Assembly (NCBI RefSeq): GCF_018687715.1
Contig: NC_056759.1
Location: 3,575,501-3,639,500, forward strand
DNA length: 64,000 nucleotides
Direction: 5' to 3'
DNA from: Carya illinoinensis
Lineage: Eukaryota; Streptophyta; Magnoliopsida; Fagales; Juglandaceae
In this document: piece by piece, positions 25,389-38,195 of the stretch
How the letters are laid out: the number at the start of each line of letters is the position of its first letter
Numbering within the stretch: the first letter of the stretch is position 1
Translations under genes and position numbers: made by a program
Notes under the pieces: model-generated
Seen by the model: the letters and a program-made list of their open reading frames with translations, nothing else
The model's database searches: none
What the model was told of the DNA's origin: nothing

Positions 25389-26894
25389 CTACTTAAGCTT
25401 TAGATCTTGGAAAAGCCAATGTGGCCGGTTTCGTTCCTGATCTAAAATCGCACTGGAACTGCTCATGGGGGTGGTGGGGTCACTGCAGTCCTCTCCTCGA
25501 TCAGATTTGAAAGAGGCAGATGAATCAAGCTCCTTGCTTCCCATATGGGAGGACTCGCAGAATCCTAATTCAGGTTGGGAGGATTTCAATGCCTTCTTGC
25601 TCAAGCTACCACCAATGCTTAATGTCAGCTCCACTTGGCTATCTTCAGCAGACCCATCGATGCTCATCTTATGAATTCTGGTGGGCCCTTGGGAGCTTAG
25701 CCCTTCATCAAAGGTGGTGCTGACTCCTGTTGAGATGTCTTCCCCAGCAGGCCTTTCAAGATCAAAACCCCTTGGCATTCTCATGGTGTCTCCAGAGCAA
25801 CTGCCACTTCTCTCCCTTGAGTTTGGATCGTCTCTCAAGCTTTGAAGATTGAGATTAAATCCACCAGTGGTTTGTGTTGTTGGTGGATGGCTGGAGTTAA
25901 TGAAGGGAGAGCGGTTAATATCTGAGTTAGTCATGGAACCACAAAATATGTTTTGTTTGAGTTCTTTTTTCAGCTCCTCCATTAGCATCTTTTGCACATT
26001 GTAGAGCCTGTGGAGTTCCCGTACCTGCAACTTTCAATCTGTTATTACATTGCTAACTTCCATCAACAAAAAGTTCCTGCAATTATTGTGTTCAATTGAT
26101 ACATAGCAAATTCATAGGATGTTCGAACTCTTAAGGAGACAAGTCAATAATGTGTGAAAATAGTTAATTAAAGGGAATATGATATCAGATTTTATTAAGA
26201 GGTGGTTGGTGGGCTCTTAGAAATGGACAAAGCCAATAATGTGGCTCTGGTTGTTATAGCAGGAAATAAGAGTTATGCTTAATATAGCTATTGATGCCAC
26301 CAGATAAAAGGACTAAAGTCTAAAAAGTGTTGATTGTGATGGCAGTAAATGCAATGATTGTAAGTATTTTGCATTATGCTAATGAATAAGATGTGCCAGC
26401 ACAACTAACTCCTTCCTGGCACAGCGAGTTCAGCAAAATAGGTAGAATATATGTGAAAAGCCTGAAAGGGAGCCTTTATTTTTCATTTCAGGAAAGAAAT
26501 ATTTGACACCAAAAAAGCCTGGTACTAGCCCATGGCCCTATAACTGTACCGGTTAATGTTGAACAGATCGTTACAAAATTTGCAGAACAGAATTAGGGCC
26601 ATCTTCCCTTTTTTAAAAGACAAAAGAGGAGTATCAGTAACTAAAGATTCATGGTACCTGGTGTTTGAAGACATCTTCATGCATCTGCATTGTCCTTTTG
26701 ATGGATTCTATGCTGTGATTTTCAAGCTTCTTCTCCATGGAGTCCCCAAAGTTGTCCACTCCAGTCCTAGAGCAGTTCCCCTTTATTCCCCTAATCTGCA
26801 AATGCTGCCAGTCATCCACACAATGCACAGCAAAGCTTTTGCTGTTTGGTGAGGCTGCTAAGAGATCGATGGCGTATTCAATTTTAGTCCCCAT
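25389..26894 (-). CDS. Plant-specific coiled-coil protein (DUF863-related N-terminal motif)
   Basis: Two coding exons, 26894-26658 (79 codons) and 26024-25389, joined in phase 0 to give 290 residues. The junction creates MHEDVFKHQVRELHRLYNVQ KMLMEELKKE, an amphipathic segment with the HQVRELHRLY signature of a plant family related to DUF863 proteins. Biochemical function is not established to my knowledge. The C-terminal half is Ser-rich and low-complexity, with a VELTLSIGGS segment (residues about 210-220) resembling a short LxLxL repression-type motif, which would suggest a nuclear role; that is inference. The start is chosen at ATG 26894 because an AG acceptor (ATTTCAG/GC) lies two bases upstream, implying a 5' UTR intron. 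No transmembrane segment or signal peptide is evident. Confidence 0.75.
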
Positions 26895-26896
26895 GC

Positions 26897-28888
26897 CTGA
26901 AATAATAAAACTGTCAATTTGTTTCCAATTATAACATATTTCAACATACATCTTGAGACACCACCCGGATTTTTGGCTGGTATACTATTGATAACAGTTC
27001 GCAATAATTACCAAATTTTAATAAAAAAATTTCTGAAGATATTGAGACATTCGGAAACGAGCAGAGAACAAGAAAATTTATCCATATCTCTCCCCTTTTC
27101 TTATCTTTTTGAGTTTCAGTGGGGTGGTTGTGATTTATAGGAAGCCACTACATGAAGGTGGAGACAGAGTTTGGTTGACTAAGTCAGTGTCTGATGCGAA
27201 ATTCAGGCACCAAGAACTAATGGAAAGATCTGATCACGTTATCTCCAACCTTGTCAAAATCATATATAATTGCTAGAAACAGTTTATAAACACTTCCAGC
27301 TAGTGGAACTCATCCACACTATCCAAACCCATACTTGCCTTTACCTTTAATTACAGAAGATTATCCTTCAATTCTACCAAATCCCTTTTTGGTGTGCAAA
27401 TGTTACAGACTATTTTGCTACATAAAGGAAATTGTGGAAACAGAGGCCTTTGGTGGTACTAGATAAAAAGGTGAACAGAAGGAATTAATCAAAATTGCAT
27501 AGGCAGCTCTGAAAGCATATTCCTACAGCAGACAGACAATGAAGAAGGATGAAAAAGAAGATACGATGTGGGCAAATATTGAGACCAAAAATGGGAAGTG
27601 GGTCTTTCTTCCTCTCTCACTCTTTCTTTGGTGCCACCATCAGTGGCTAGAACAACAGTGGTCTTCATCCCAGGAAAACTGCTCTCAGAAAGTGTCCACT
27701 TCCTCCTGTTTCTTCCAGTGGCCTTTTTGTTATCCACGTGATGAAATCACATAATAGCCCAAGGTATATTCTGGTTGTGCTCAAGATTAAGAACTTAGAG
27801 AAATCAAAATTAATTAATTAATTAATAAATAGTAAAACAGAATATGAGATAGAAAGAGCCAGGGATTCAGTTTTTGCAGCAAATTTACTGTTTGAGAACC
27901 ATCAATTCAACCTTACATCAATTTGTGTACTGTCGACTATTTAATTGGAAGATCCTTTTGACTTTCAAGCTTGTTGACATATCTCTATGCATACAGCATA
28001 AACACCACCATAACAGTCCCCAACCTCCCTCGAGCAGAAGGATTGAAGGAGCATGAGTATTTAAAAAAAAAAAAAGTTGCTGCTATCACCTACATTACTT
28101 ATTACATGAAAACAAACTAGAACTTGCACGAAGAGTCATCAACAAACTTGTGAAAAGACATCTTAAGTCACGTTACCTGTGACATAAAATGGCCTGATCG
28201 TGATTTTCTCCTCCGAATCTCATTGAGCGTCTTCCTCCCTCATGCCTCTGCTTTCACCCATATGCTGGCTTTGCTTAATAAACTAGAATCAAAAGAATAA
28301 CTAGCCAATTATTCACTCATCAGAACCCATGAATCATTTTTCGAAACATGGACGGAGCAATCTAAGCAGCATAACTGTGGTGATGTCGGCAAAAAGACTC
28401 CTTGACACCTCTTTACCAGCAAATCCCTTGGCAGGCCAAAACCTGCAATCTCTCACTTTACTTAGAGAGAACACAAAGCAATCCTCCCTCTAAAAAAAAG
28501 CCAATAACCTCGGTATTAATAATTCGGACTTGACAGGCTGTGAAGAAGGGAAGCAAGAAAAAAAAAGCTGGACTAGCAATGTTCTTGTGTGTCTAATATT
28601 TAGAGAGAGAGAGAGAGAGAGAGAGCTGTTATATGGTGTTGTATTATTATATTTTTGTTGCACTGGACCACGGGAGGAAGATCAAAGAAGGGAGTGGGGG
28701 CCACAAATTTGCATAATAAGAACAAATGACACTACTAAAACTATGAGCCAACGTAGGCCAGTGAACGAGATATTCCAGACAAAGTCTTGCGGACATCCAG
28801 ATATCCATGAATAATGATAGCAGGATGGTGCCTCCTTCTCTCCTACCCATATTAAGTATTAACAATACTAATATTTTACCATGGCTAT

Positions 28889-28919
<31 letters not shown>

Positions 28920-30090
28920 ATCTTCTTTTTTTATTTTCTGCAAATTCAATGATTCCCTTCCGGCCAAGTACTATTATTTCTCCGTACTAAACCACCACAT
29001 CAAACTAGCTAGTCCAGTGCAGTGATAGAGATTTCATCTGCATACCAAGATTCAGGTGCTGGGATATCCACTGCCGGTGCCTGACATTAACGTGCGCAAA
29101 AAGAGCTAATGTCGCTTTTATTTTTTTTCCTTTTACATGTAATATTATGACATCACGTACAATGTCATATTCTTTCATCTGAAGATTTATCCGGTTTTGG
29201 TTCTTTCCTTTTTTAACTTTTAGCAGTATTTACTTCTTCTGTCACTCATTTTTCTCATGTGAATCATAATAACATGAAAGAAAAACTCTTCACTCTAATC
29301 GTCTATATGTGATTACATTATCATCATTAAGTTGCAGAAATTTATAACAAAATGTTTTAAAATCATGTTTACGATCACAATATATAAAAAGAAAACCATT
29401 GGGATTGGAGATATATAGTAGAAGATATGGGAAACTTCCCAGTACACATCGCTTTCCTTCAAAAGCTAAAGGGCAAAGACATACCTGTCCAACAGCTATT
29501 AAAAATCCTAAACCTCACAACATCATGATCTGATCCATCCAGGGAAGTCACAACCAAACACATCCCACATGTATATATTATATTAATAATATTATTATTA
29601 TTATAATAATACATGATTTTGGATTGGATTTAACATTTCTTGTTCTATGTGGGCATGCCTTCCCTTGTCATCTACTCGTTTATTATATCCCATCAAATCC
29701 TGTTCAGTAACATGGGTTTTTTTGGCCATATGCAATGTACGTGCCCCATTGCTCCAGATCATATACGTACCACATGATGACAGCAATATGTACTCTGCAT
29801 GCACGGGGGCAAGCGAGAAGGTATGTGAAGAATGCATGTTGCTCAACTCTATCAGGGTTAATTAACTATATATGTTTTAATTGAATGCATACATTCTTAA
29901 TTAACATCAATAACATACATATCTATATTTAAAAAAAAAAAAAGGACTAGTTTTGCTTATTTATATATGTAAAGATGTTTTTTGTATCTATATATTCATT
30001 ATTAAATTGCTTATTTATTTAATTGTTTATTTTTTTATTCCCATTAGATCTCTGAACTAAGGTACTGAGAAATTCCTGCATTTTCCCTTA

Positions 30091-30134
<44 letters not shown>

Positions 30135-30300
30135 CAATATTCAATTAATTGTAATTGCATCTTTTTAACCTATAATAATTATTAATATGGTAAGATCTAG
30201 ATCATTTATTTAAAATAAATTATGATCAAAATCTGTGCAGAGTTCATGATCGATATATATGTAAAGAAAAAATCTAGTTGCAAGCATAATTATGTAATAA
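26897..30300. other. Upstream region of the coiled-coil protein gene and AT-rich intergenic DNA
   Basis: Contains the putative 5' UTR intron of the minus-strand gene (acceptor at 26897-26898) and, further out, microsatellites: (GA)n at 28602-28625, (TA)n at 28890-28914 and (AT)n at 30096-30131. Open frames at 27489-27754 and 28530-28967 look incidental. No further gene was recognised. Confidence 0.45.
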
Positions 30301-30437
30301 TATGTACACCAATCTATTGTGATTAGACAAAAAGTAGATTTTATTGAAAACAGTGTTAATTTAAAATTTAAATATGAATGAATCAGTATTGGTATACAGA
30401 TTAGTACGCGATTTTGTTTGTATATAGCAAAACTCCT
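30301..30437 (-). mobile_element. MITE, copy 1 (inverted)
   Basis: Reverse complement shows the same order of words as the copies at 31357 and 32343: GAGTTTTGCTATATA, CGTACTAATCTGTATA, TTTAAATTTTAAATTAA, CAATAAAATCTA. Ends are approximate and no target duplication was identified. Confidence 0.6.
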
Positions 30438-31356
30438 AAAGAAAATTACTTTGAAAAAGTCAAATTAACTAGTTGATACGTAAATTCCGAGGTCGATCTT
30501 CGTTTGTTGATCAATCCCACCGTCCTATAAATATATATATATACACACACATATAATATAGATCATGCGTTTATTGCATGAGATCAATAACCACTATAAA
30601 TGAATAATTTCCACTACTTACGTAGGTAGGTTGGATTAAAAAATGACGAATTAATTATGATCACGTTTAGACAGCCATACAATTGATATGGTTGGTTTGG
30701 GTTGGCCATGTGAGGCATTATTAGGTACACATTTATTAAACATTATTATTATACCAACCGATCATCAAGTGAAATTAATTAATATATTATTGATAATACC
30801 ATAATATATAATTATTAATATAGTTTAATATAACTTTTTTCTGAAGGAATAATATACATATTATATATAACATGACTACTCCGATCTGTTACGTACATAT
30901 TATACGGTGCACATGAATTATTTGTTGGCTTGAACATAATTTATACGTACACTAATAACATGCTGTCAGCACGTACGTACGACACTTTAAGTTAAGGTTA
31001 TATAATATTAATATATATGTATCCACCGCCGACAGCTAATTAACTCTTGAGATCAATGTAGAAAGTACAATGAAGCAAGCTGCCAGTACGTACGTATATA
31101 CATGGATTCGTGTTTCTTAATTTTTTTCAGTACAAATTTGAATCTAAGTAATGAGTTAATTAGGATTCCAATTTAATTATATTAAATTACTTTTATCTAA
31201 AATAAAATTTATATTTTAGCAATTAATTATTCTTTTAAAATAAGACTTGAATTTTTTAAATATCTTGTTATAAATAAATCAAGCTCTTTGGTCTTTATAT
31301 ATGATAGCGGTCGCGTACGTTGGAACGTGTGCATGTTTATCTGTTTATGTTGATAA

Positions 31357-31530
31357 GAGTTTTGTTATATATAAACAAAGTCGTGTATTAATCTGTATAT
31401 TAATATTAATTTATTTATATTTAAAATTTAAATTAATATTATTTTTAATAAAATCTATTTTTTGATCAATCACATCAAATTAATGTACAGATTAATGTAT
31501 AATTGTGTTTAAAATTATATTTTTGTTGTT
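31357..31530 (+). mobile_element. MITE, copy 2
   Basis: Palindromic layout: GTGTATTAATCTGTATATTAA on the left is mirrored by TTAATGTACAGATTAATGTA on the right, around a TTTAAAATTTAAATT centre. Matches copies 1 and 3 over about 150 bp. Confidence 0.65.
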
Positions 31531-32342
31531 TATAAATATGATGCATTAAGGATGCATGCTTGATTTTTCTTTATGTTATTCCTATACAATTTGACATGTA
31601 CTAAAATCAACCATCTAAGAATATATTAAATTGAAATTGAAATTTAGACTATAGTTCAAAGTTACCGTTATCGGCCTCTTCCCATTTTCATTTTCAGAAA
31701 GAGAGTTTTACTAAAGGCATAGAAAATTCTACACTTTTTTTTATAATGAACAGTCTGATTTTTTTTTTCTATTTTTGTTTTTTATTTTTTAAGCATTTTT
31801 TAAATCTATTTAATATTTTTAAAAATAAATTAGAAAATATAAATTTATTAAAAATACATTCTTAATAAAAAAAATAGATACAAAATATGTGTAGATTTTT
31901 CGATTGCTCTGTCATTTCCCAAAGAGAAAAGGACATTCGTACGTATTGGTAGGGCTAGTAGTAAATTAAGGGTAGTGTCAAAAGAAAAAGAACAAAACAA
32001 GTGACGGAATCTGGGAGCAGTCGTAGGCTAATACGTAAGTTGGTTTGGTTGGATGGATAGGAATAAGCACGCGTTGTAGCCTAAACAAGGCACAATCCCC
32101 AACAAAAGTCAAGACCCCCCCAATGGCCAATTCCTTCCACAAACCAATCCCTGACCTCCCCCCTGGCCGAGTACCCACCCCTTGCCTTTGTTAATTGTTA
32201 TTCTTTCTTAATTTCCAAGATCCCATTCATTGATCCCTCTCTAATTCCAAACGGATGACCTCAAGTTGCATGCCATGCACGCACCCAGCTACCCAGCTAT
32301 CACCCAGCTCAGTATTTCACTCCCCAAAACAGTTAGTTAGAA
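31531..32342. other. AT-rich spacer between MITE copies
   Basis: No gene recognised. A C-rich patch near 32115-32180 has no homopolymer run above eight bases and no coding signal. Confidence 0.4.
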
Positions 32343-32514
32343 GAGTTTTACTATATATAAATATAATCACGTATTAACATGTAAATTAATATTAATTTAT
32401 TTATATTTAAAATTTAAATTAATATTATTTTTAATAAAAATCTATTTTTTAATTAATTATATCATATTAATACACAAATTAATATATAATTATATTTGTA
32501 ATTATATTTTTTCT
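32343..32514 (+). mobile_element. MITE, copy 3
   Basis: Same family as 31357-31530, sharing TATTTAAAATTTAAATTAAT, ATTATTTTTAATAAAA and ATCTATTTTTT. More AT-drifted than copy 2. Confidence 0.65.
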
Positions 32515-33278
32515 AGCTATAATATATGTTTTCTCGCATACATGCTGCTTAGGCAAATTTCCCTAAAGATATTAGATGAGACAAGTTTGGAGAAATCATA
32601 GTGTTATTAGAAAGGGATTGCATATGATCTTCTTCTTCATTGTCCGTGTGTCAGTTGATCAGACTTGTCATTATCCTTCATTTAATGACATTCATGGTAG
32701 ACCCCACTATTTATGATAAAAAAAAACCATCAAGATATGGTAGCACACAACCATATAGATCGAACTTAAACCAGGCGTCCAGTCATGATCCATAGATATC
32801 GGAAAGGATAAGCATCCCTAGCCTTTTGTATATTTTTTGTTGGGTCACATCGATCCATATATATAACTACATGATATTTGACCTAACACTTGTCCCTAAC
32901 CCCACCACTACCAAACTGGCCTGTTTTTGTTCGGTGAAGATCTAATGGTCACTTCCTAACTTGACTCCATGGGGTTTTCCATCCATCCAATATTTAAAAC
33001 TTTTATAATTAACAAGTAATCTTAAATTATATTAATTTTATTCATATTTATTTATTTCAGTTTTGTTTGTGTTTTTTTTCGTTTAATTAGTTGTTACGTA
33101 TTAAAGTGATTTTCTTTAAATTTGGTTTTGATTTAAAAAAAAAAAAAAGAGTTGGTAATGGGTGAAAATATCTAAATAACATTTAAAATATTACATCTTT
33201 ATCTCTTGATCTTATCACAAGCACGTCATTATCTCAAATATTGACTTTTGACATTTTTACGTAAAGAGAAATAATACT
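32515..33278. other. Non-coding AT-rich DNA
   Basis: No gene or clear repeat recognised. Confidence 0.4.
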
Positions 33279-33424
33279 TATAATTATAAATATATAAATA
33301 TCATATAATTATTTAAAAAAAATGAATAAATATTTATTATATATGAAAAAAATTAATTTTTTAATAATAAATTTTATTTTTTTTAAAATAATTACACGAT
33401 ATTTATATATTTTTTTATTATATA
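33279..33424. mobile_element. Palindromic MITE-like element
   Basis: The left arm AAATATATAAATATCATATA is mirrored by the right arm TGATATTTATATATTT-like sequence (33392-33412), with interior AATTATTT/AAATAATT also mirrored. Long terminal inverted repeats with a short spacer fit a MITE fold-back. No target duplication was assigned. Confidence 0.45.
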
Positions 33425-35330
33425 CTTTTTTGACATTTTATATAGAGTATGGTGTCAACGCTGTGCTTATGTGTAGCCTCCAATAAATATCTCCACCGCC
33501 ACCATTGCCATGCGTGGCAGCGTGGGTCTTTGCACACATGCGTCACCTCATATACGCTTTGCCTCATTTTGACTTCGACACTGTAAATTCTTATTTTATA
33601 TATAATTTCGATATCCTAACCTTATGATATATTAAATTAATGGTAGCCTTTATAATTATCAGGCATTTCGTTAAATCTTGGATGGAAAGTTGTTCTAGTG
33701 GATCCCGTTGATGAAGGAAAAGATCCCACCACCATGATTACAATGGGAAATTTAGAGACAAAAACAAAGAAATAAAAAAAGCCACGAACATCATGGCCCA
33801 ACCATATATCATGAGGCGACGCTAGTGTAAATAAAATAAATAATATTATGATGAAAAAATATTTATAAATTAGTAGTTTATTGACATGTAAAATATATTA
33901 TTGGTACAAAATATGAAATAAATGAAATGAAATAAAAAAAAAATTAATATTAAACACAATTCTAAAATTCATAAGTCTCGTGTACTTTTTTAAAAACATA
34001 ATTCGAATTTTATACTTACCTATTCTTCTTTAAAAGGCCATATCATTTCAAAAGGGTCAGCTCACAATCCATGGGAAGAGTGGTAAGCATAATAATTATT
34101 ATTTTTAAAAAAAATGAAAATCCTTAAAGGTAGTTACATTTTAATATTGAGTTGAGTTGAGTTGAATTTTTTATAAATAGTAATGAGTTGAGATAACGAA
34201 GTAAGCTTTATGAGATCCACTTAAGATAAGTTTAGATGTATTTGAATGTTAAGACAAGTTTATATTTATTTATAGAAAATTGAAAAAAGTTATAGATTCT
34301 GCGTATAAAGAGATATTAAGTTAAAAAAAATTGTGAATCTTACATATAAAAAAGTTTTGAATTGAGATGAATTTAACGATTAGATATATGTATGTTTAGA
34401 TGTTAGATTCAATTTAAAATTAAACTAAATCTCAGTGAACTCTAACAATCAAACGAAAAGTTAAATAGAACTCAGTACCCACATTCAATGCATCAAATTT
34501 GGAGTATGACTTCCCAACCAATAACAATAAATAAATGATTAAACATAAGAGTTTTAAATTAGTACTAGAAGATTGGATTATGAAAGGACCCAAAGGAATC
34601 TCCTTAATGTTGAGTCCTAAATTAAGCTTATCTTCTGATGTCATGTGCATGATCCAATACGTAGTACTTACACCTCTCCCTGATTACACAAGATGATGAT
34701 AAATATCCATCCATCCATCCTCATCATCCCCACGTTGTTCTCTAGTGCTTGCTTCTTTTTTGTCATCATTTTTTTAATCTTCTTCCTCGTTTGTTTTCAC
34801 CCCCCAATTATTGCTGACAACATTATTCATTGTTTGATCTCTTGAGTTCAATATTCTGTCATTCTGAAAGTGGATGTACATGTTGGAAAGCAAAGAGCAT
34901 CATTTTAACATATCGGCCTTGACATGAGCATAACCCCCCCAAAAAAATCTATGACGATAAGTCTATTTTATTGAGATGTCAAATACATTGCTGATGTATA
35001 AAAGCATTTGATATCAACAAGTTTAATTTTATTTTAATATATAGTCCCATATATATTAAGGAGATCAGTTACGCATATATACGCGCCGGCACATTCCTTT
35101 TCAATTTACATGTGAATTAATGGTTGGTGTACCAAATTAATTAATGTTGAAGAATAGTAGCTAGGCCAGTCTGTGCATGGATCATCACACGGGGGATACT
35201 AATTTAGCAAGAACAAGTTAGTATTGAAATTTGAGGAAGGAACAGATCACAAGAATCGGAAGCTTGATTGCACTAATTGTGAGAGTATGTGTTTGTTTCG
35301 GAGGAAAATTTGATGACTATGGACAACAAA
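33425..35330. other. Intergenic, repeat debris
   Basis: 34140-34440 contains TTGAGTTGAGTTGAGTTGAA, GTTTAGATGT and TGAGATGAATTT words typical of a decayed AT-rich MITE family. Ends are not clear enough to call. No gene seen. Confidence 0.4.
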
Positions 35331-35994
35331 CAGGGATGTCCGTTAGATGATGGGTTAACCCGGCCTAATAGACGGGTCCGGGGATGATTTTGGTCCATCA
35401 TCATTTTCTCAGACTAGACCGGACTATTAGCTATTGGCCCCGTCGGTCCACATCAGTTTGGACCAGTTTCAAATAGAGCCCAATTATTTAAAAAAAAAAA
35501 AAACCATCATTCTTGAATTATATGAGAAAGTCTGCAATGTGTATTTTTGACCCATTAGTATAAAAAAAAAATTCACGATGTTTGTAATTTTGAATAATAC
35601 AATCATTTAACTTTATTTACACATTTTTTACTTCAAAATAGCTTAAAAAAAGTTGTTCAAATTATCAAAATTGATAATTATATATTAGTTAATTGATATT
35701 AGGTGATTAATAATTATATATTTAACATTTTATACTGTCAATAACCATAGGTTAGATGAAAATTATATAGTTCACTTATATAACTAGTACATAAAATAAT
35801 ATATATAATTTATAAAAAAAATTAAAAATATATATTTGTAGTTTGGTTGGTCTGGTCTGGTCCAGGGTGAAAAATCACACATCAGGACTAAATCGAAACC
35901 TATTCAGTCCCACAAATGGAGGACCAAAACCGATCAAACAAGTTTTTGGGTCTAGTCAATTTTTTCTATTCAGACTGAAAATTTTACACCCTTA
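35331..35994. mobile_element. hAT-like non-autonomous element, ends plausible
   Basis: Begins CAGGGATGTCC and ends TTTTACACCCTTA, which reads inward TAAGGGTGTAAAA; both fit the YAGGGNTG termini of hAT elements. Inside the ends are GGTCC/GGACC-rich subterminal stretches. I could not find a matching 8-bp target duplication, so it is weaker than the copy at 49619. Confidence 0.4.
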
Positions 35995-37527
35995 CCAGAG
36001 AGGTTCCTAAAGCTAATACTTTTGAGAGAGAGAGAGAAAGAGAGAGTGTAATAAGGAGGAATATGCTATGATATTATGTAAAATTATAGCTTATTTTAAA
36101 AGTTTAAACTGAATAGAATAGGTATACTTATTTTATATTTTAACAGAGGACTTCAAGTTAGTCAATAAACTCAAAGTTGGAGATTATGGGCTTGGCAGTT
36201 TTTTCCAGTTTTACTTTATCATGACATCATCAGCCAATCGCAAAAGCACAAAAACACTTGCTATCAACATTCCCACCATGGCTTTTATGACGCTCATTAA
36301 GAAAAAAACAAAAAACAAAAACAAAACAAAACTGAACTACAAGCAGAAGCCATGAGAATTCCAATAATCGATATTCGTTTCCTTCATTGATTTTGGAAAG
36401 AGACCAAATTGATTCCTGTTAGTGGGTCTCCCACTCTTTTTACTCAATGGTGGGTGCACTCTCAACCCCAGCACAGGGTGTCAATACAAGCAACACCACC
36501 CGCTGAATGGCCCATCTGAAAATACTTCATGAGTTGCCAACTTTCCAGGTCCTGTCAAGTCCAAAACTCCCATCCATGTAAAGTTATTTCGTTATCGCTT
36601 TACTATGGAGTTCATCATGGTTCATTGACTCGCTGAGTTTTCGTACGCTCTCTCTCTAGAACCCAACCCACAACATTTCAGATTCCAGCGTTAGATAAAT
36701 GCCGTCTTAAGCAGCCAATTATTCCTGGTATAGTCGTCAATCAGTTGGATTACCATTCCATTATTAGTTCTGGGGTGAAGGACTTCGGGAAGCAATTGGA
36801 CGAGCTGTTGGAGTCGGGCTTCATAAAAGACGATCTCGATCCCAAACTCCTCCCGTCACCTATGCTAGGCTAACTAAACAAAATAGTAGTGATGAAAACG
36901 TCGTAGGCTACCTCTTGTCGGTGAGCCTAGTGATAGGAGACTATCTAGCTTAGTTCGTTGAGCACTGGTTGGGTGAAAGATTTTTTTTGTTGCTAAATGT
37001 TACGGCCTAGGTAACGATAGCTTCCGCCTTCCTTTTCTCTCACTCCTTTGAGAAAGTTAGTACTAGGTGAGACATACTGCTTTCTTAGGTTCTTTTAGTA
37101 CGTACGTACAATTGAATTAGTCCAAATAAAATGCAAAGATCCGTAGAATTTATACAAGTTTTCGTTCTGCTCTAATAAAGCTACCTTTGGTTGTTTGTAA
37201 TGAAGTACATTTTGAGAGTTGGAACCATGTGGAGTTCTAATGTTTGTTTAATGGAAAATGCTGTTCTTATGTAACCCTGACGCAAATTTCTTCATAATTG
37301 ATGCGGTAAGCACCCTTTTGAAATTTATAAAGAAAGAGACTCAGCTCCTGTTGAAATAAACGGAAAAGGTGAGAGAGCCTGAGCCTCTCTAATTTCTTTA
37401 ATCTCCCTTCGTTTCTTCTTCTTACAAAGAGATTAGCTCTGTGAATACTAGTTCTAGACTTCCAGTCAGTGAAGTTAGTACCATTTTCGCGAAACTGACA
37501 TTTCTGTAGACTTTTGAGGTTGAAAAC
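35995..37527. other. Intergenic, with one unexplained open fragment
   Basis: 36695-36871 (+) is open from TTTCAG and could encode about 58 residues including GVKDFGKQLDELLESGF before a stop. No start codon is linked and I do not recognise it. The remainder is AT-rich, with no gene seen. Confidence 0.35.
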
Positions 37528-37860
37528 TGTTGAGGAATAAATCACACATTGCCTATAAACAAGGTCTTAGGCATGTTTATAATGTTGGGACAAATCTCTC
37601 TCTTTGAACTGGTTTTAAAAGATGAGTTAAGCCCATGAATTTCTTCATGGTATCAGAGCCTACCACAGAACGAATAGGGCCTACACTACTTATCCTGTGA
37701 CAAGGATCAGAAAACATACTAGCCTGCATGTGAGAGAGGGTGTTAAAGAATAAGTCCCACATTGCTTGTGGACAAGGTCTTGGACATGTTTATAATGTTG
37801 GGGCAAACCTCTCTCTTTGAACTGGTTTTAAGAAATGAGTTAGGCCCATGAATTTCTTCA
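37528..37860 (+). mobile_element. TRIM retroelement (two 120-bp LTRs)
   Basis: Terminal-repeat retrotransposon in miniature. LTRs lie at 37528-37647 and 37741-37860, each 120 bp, each starting TGTT and ending CTTCA, differing at about 15 positions, mostly transitions. Directly after the left LTR is TGGTATCAGAGCC, the primer-binding site complementary to initiator tRNA-Met. TGAGAGAGGG at 37731-37740 is the polypurine tract before the right LTR. The 93-bp interior has no coding capacity, as expected for TRIMs, which depend on other elements. A 5-bp target duplication was not found (AAAAC versus CGTGG), so the flanks have changed or rearranged. Orientation is set by primer site and purine tract. 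Confidence 0.9.
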
Positions 37861-38195
37861 CGTGGTTATCTCTATCCTTAATATTAGCTGCAATCTGTTA
37901 GTTGTGAGAAAACATATCAGAATTTTACTTAGAACACACCTGATATTGGACTTAACACTTGCTGATGTCATGGATTCATAATCCGCACAATTAATCCATA
38001 GAATAAGATTTACAAATACACATCACAAGTGTGTTGAATTACAAGATTTTCTCTGTTCTTTGGCACAATTACATCGCAAACACCGATTCAAATCACAAGA
38101 TAGTGGCTAGTTAGAAGTGTCCTGTAGGCTTGTACCCATAACTGAAACATCTGTATATCACTATATTCGAACATCAAAAAACAATTTCTCTGCCC

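Noticed and set aside
27489..27754. Overlapping open frames upstream of the coiled-coil protein gene
   Set aside because: No resemblance to known proteins and no splice connection to the gene; treated as 5' non-coding DNA.
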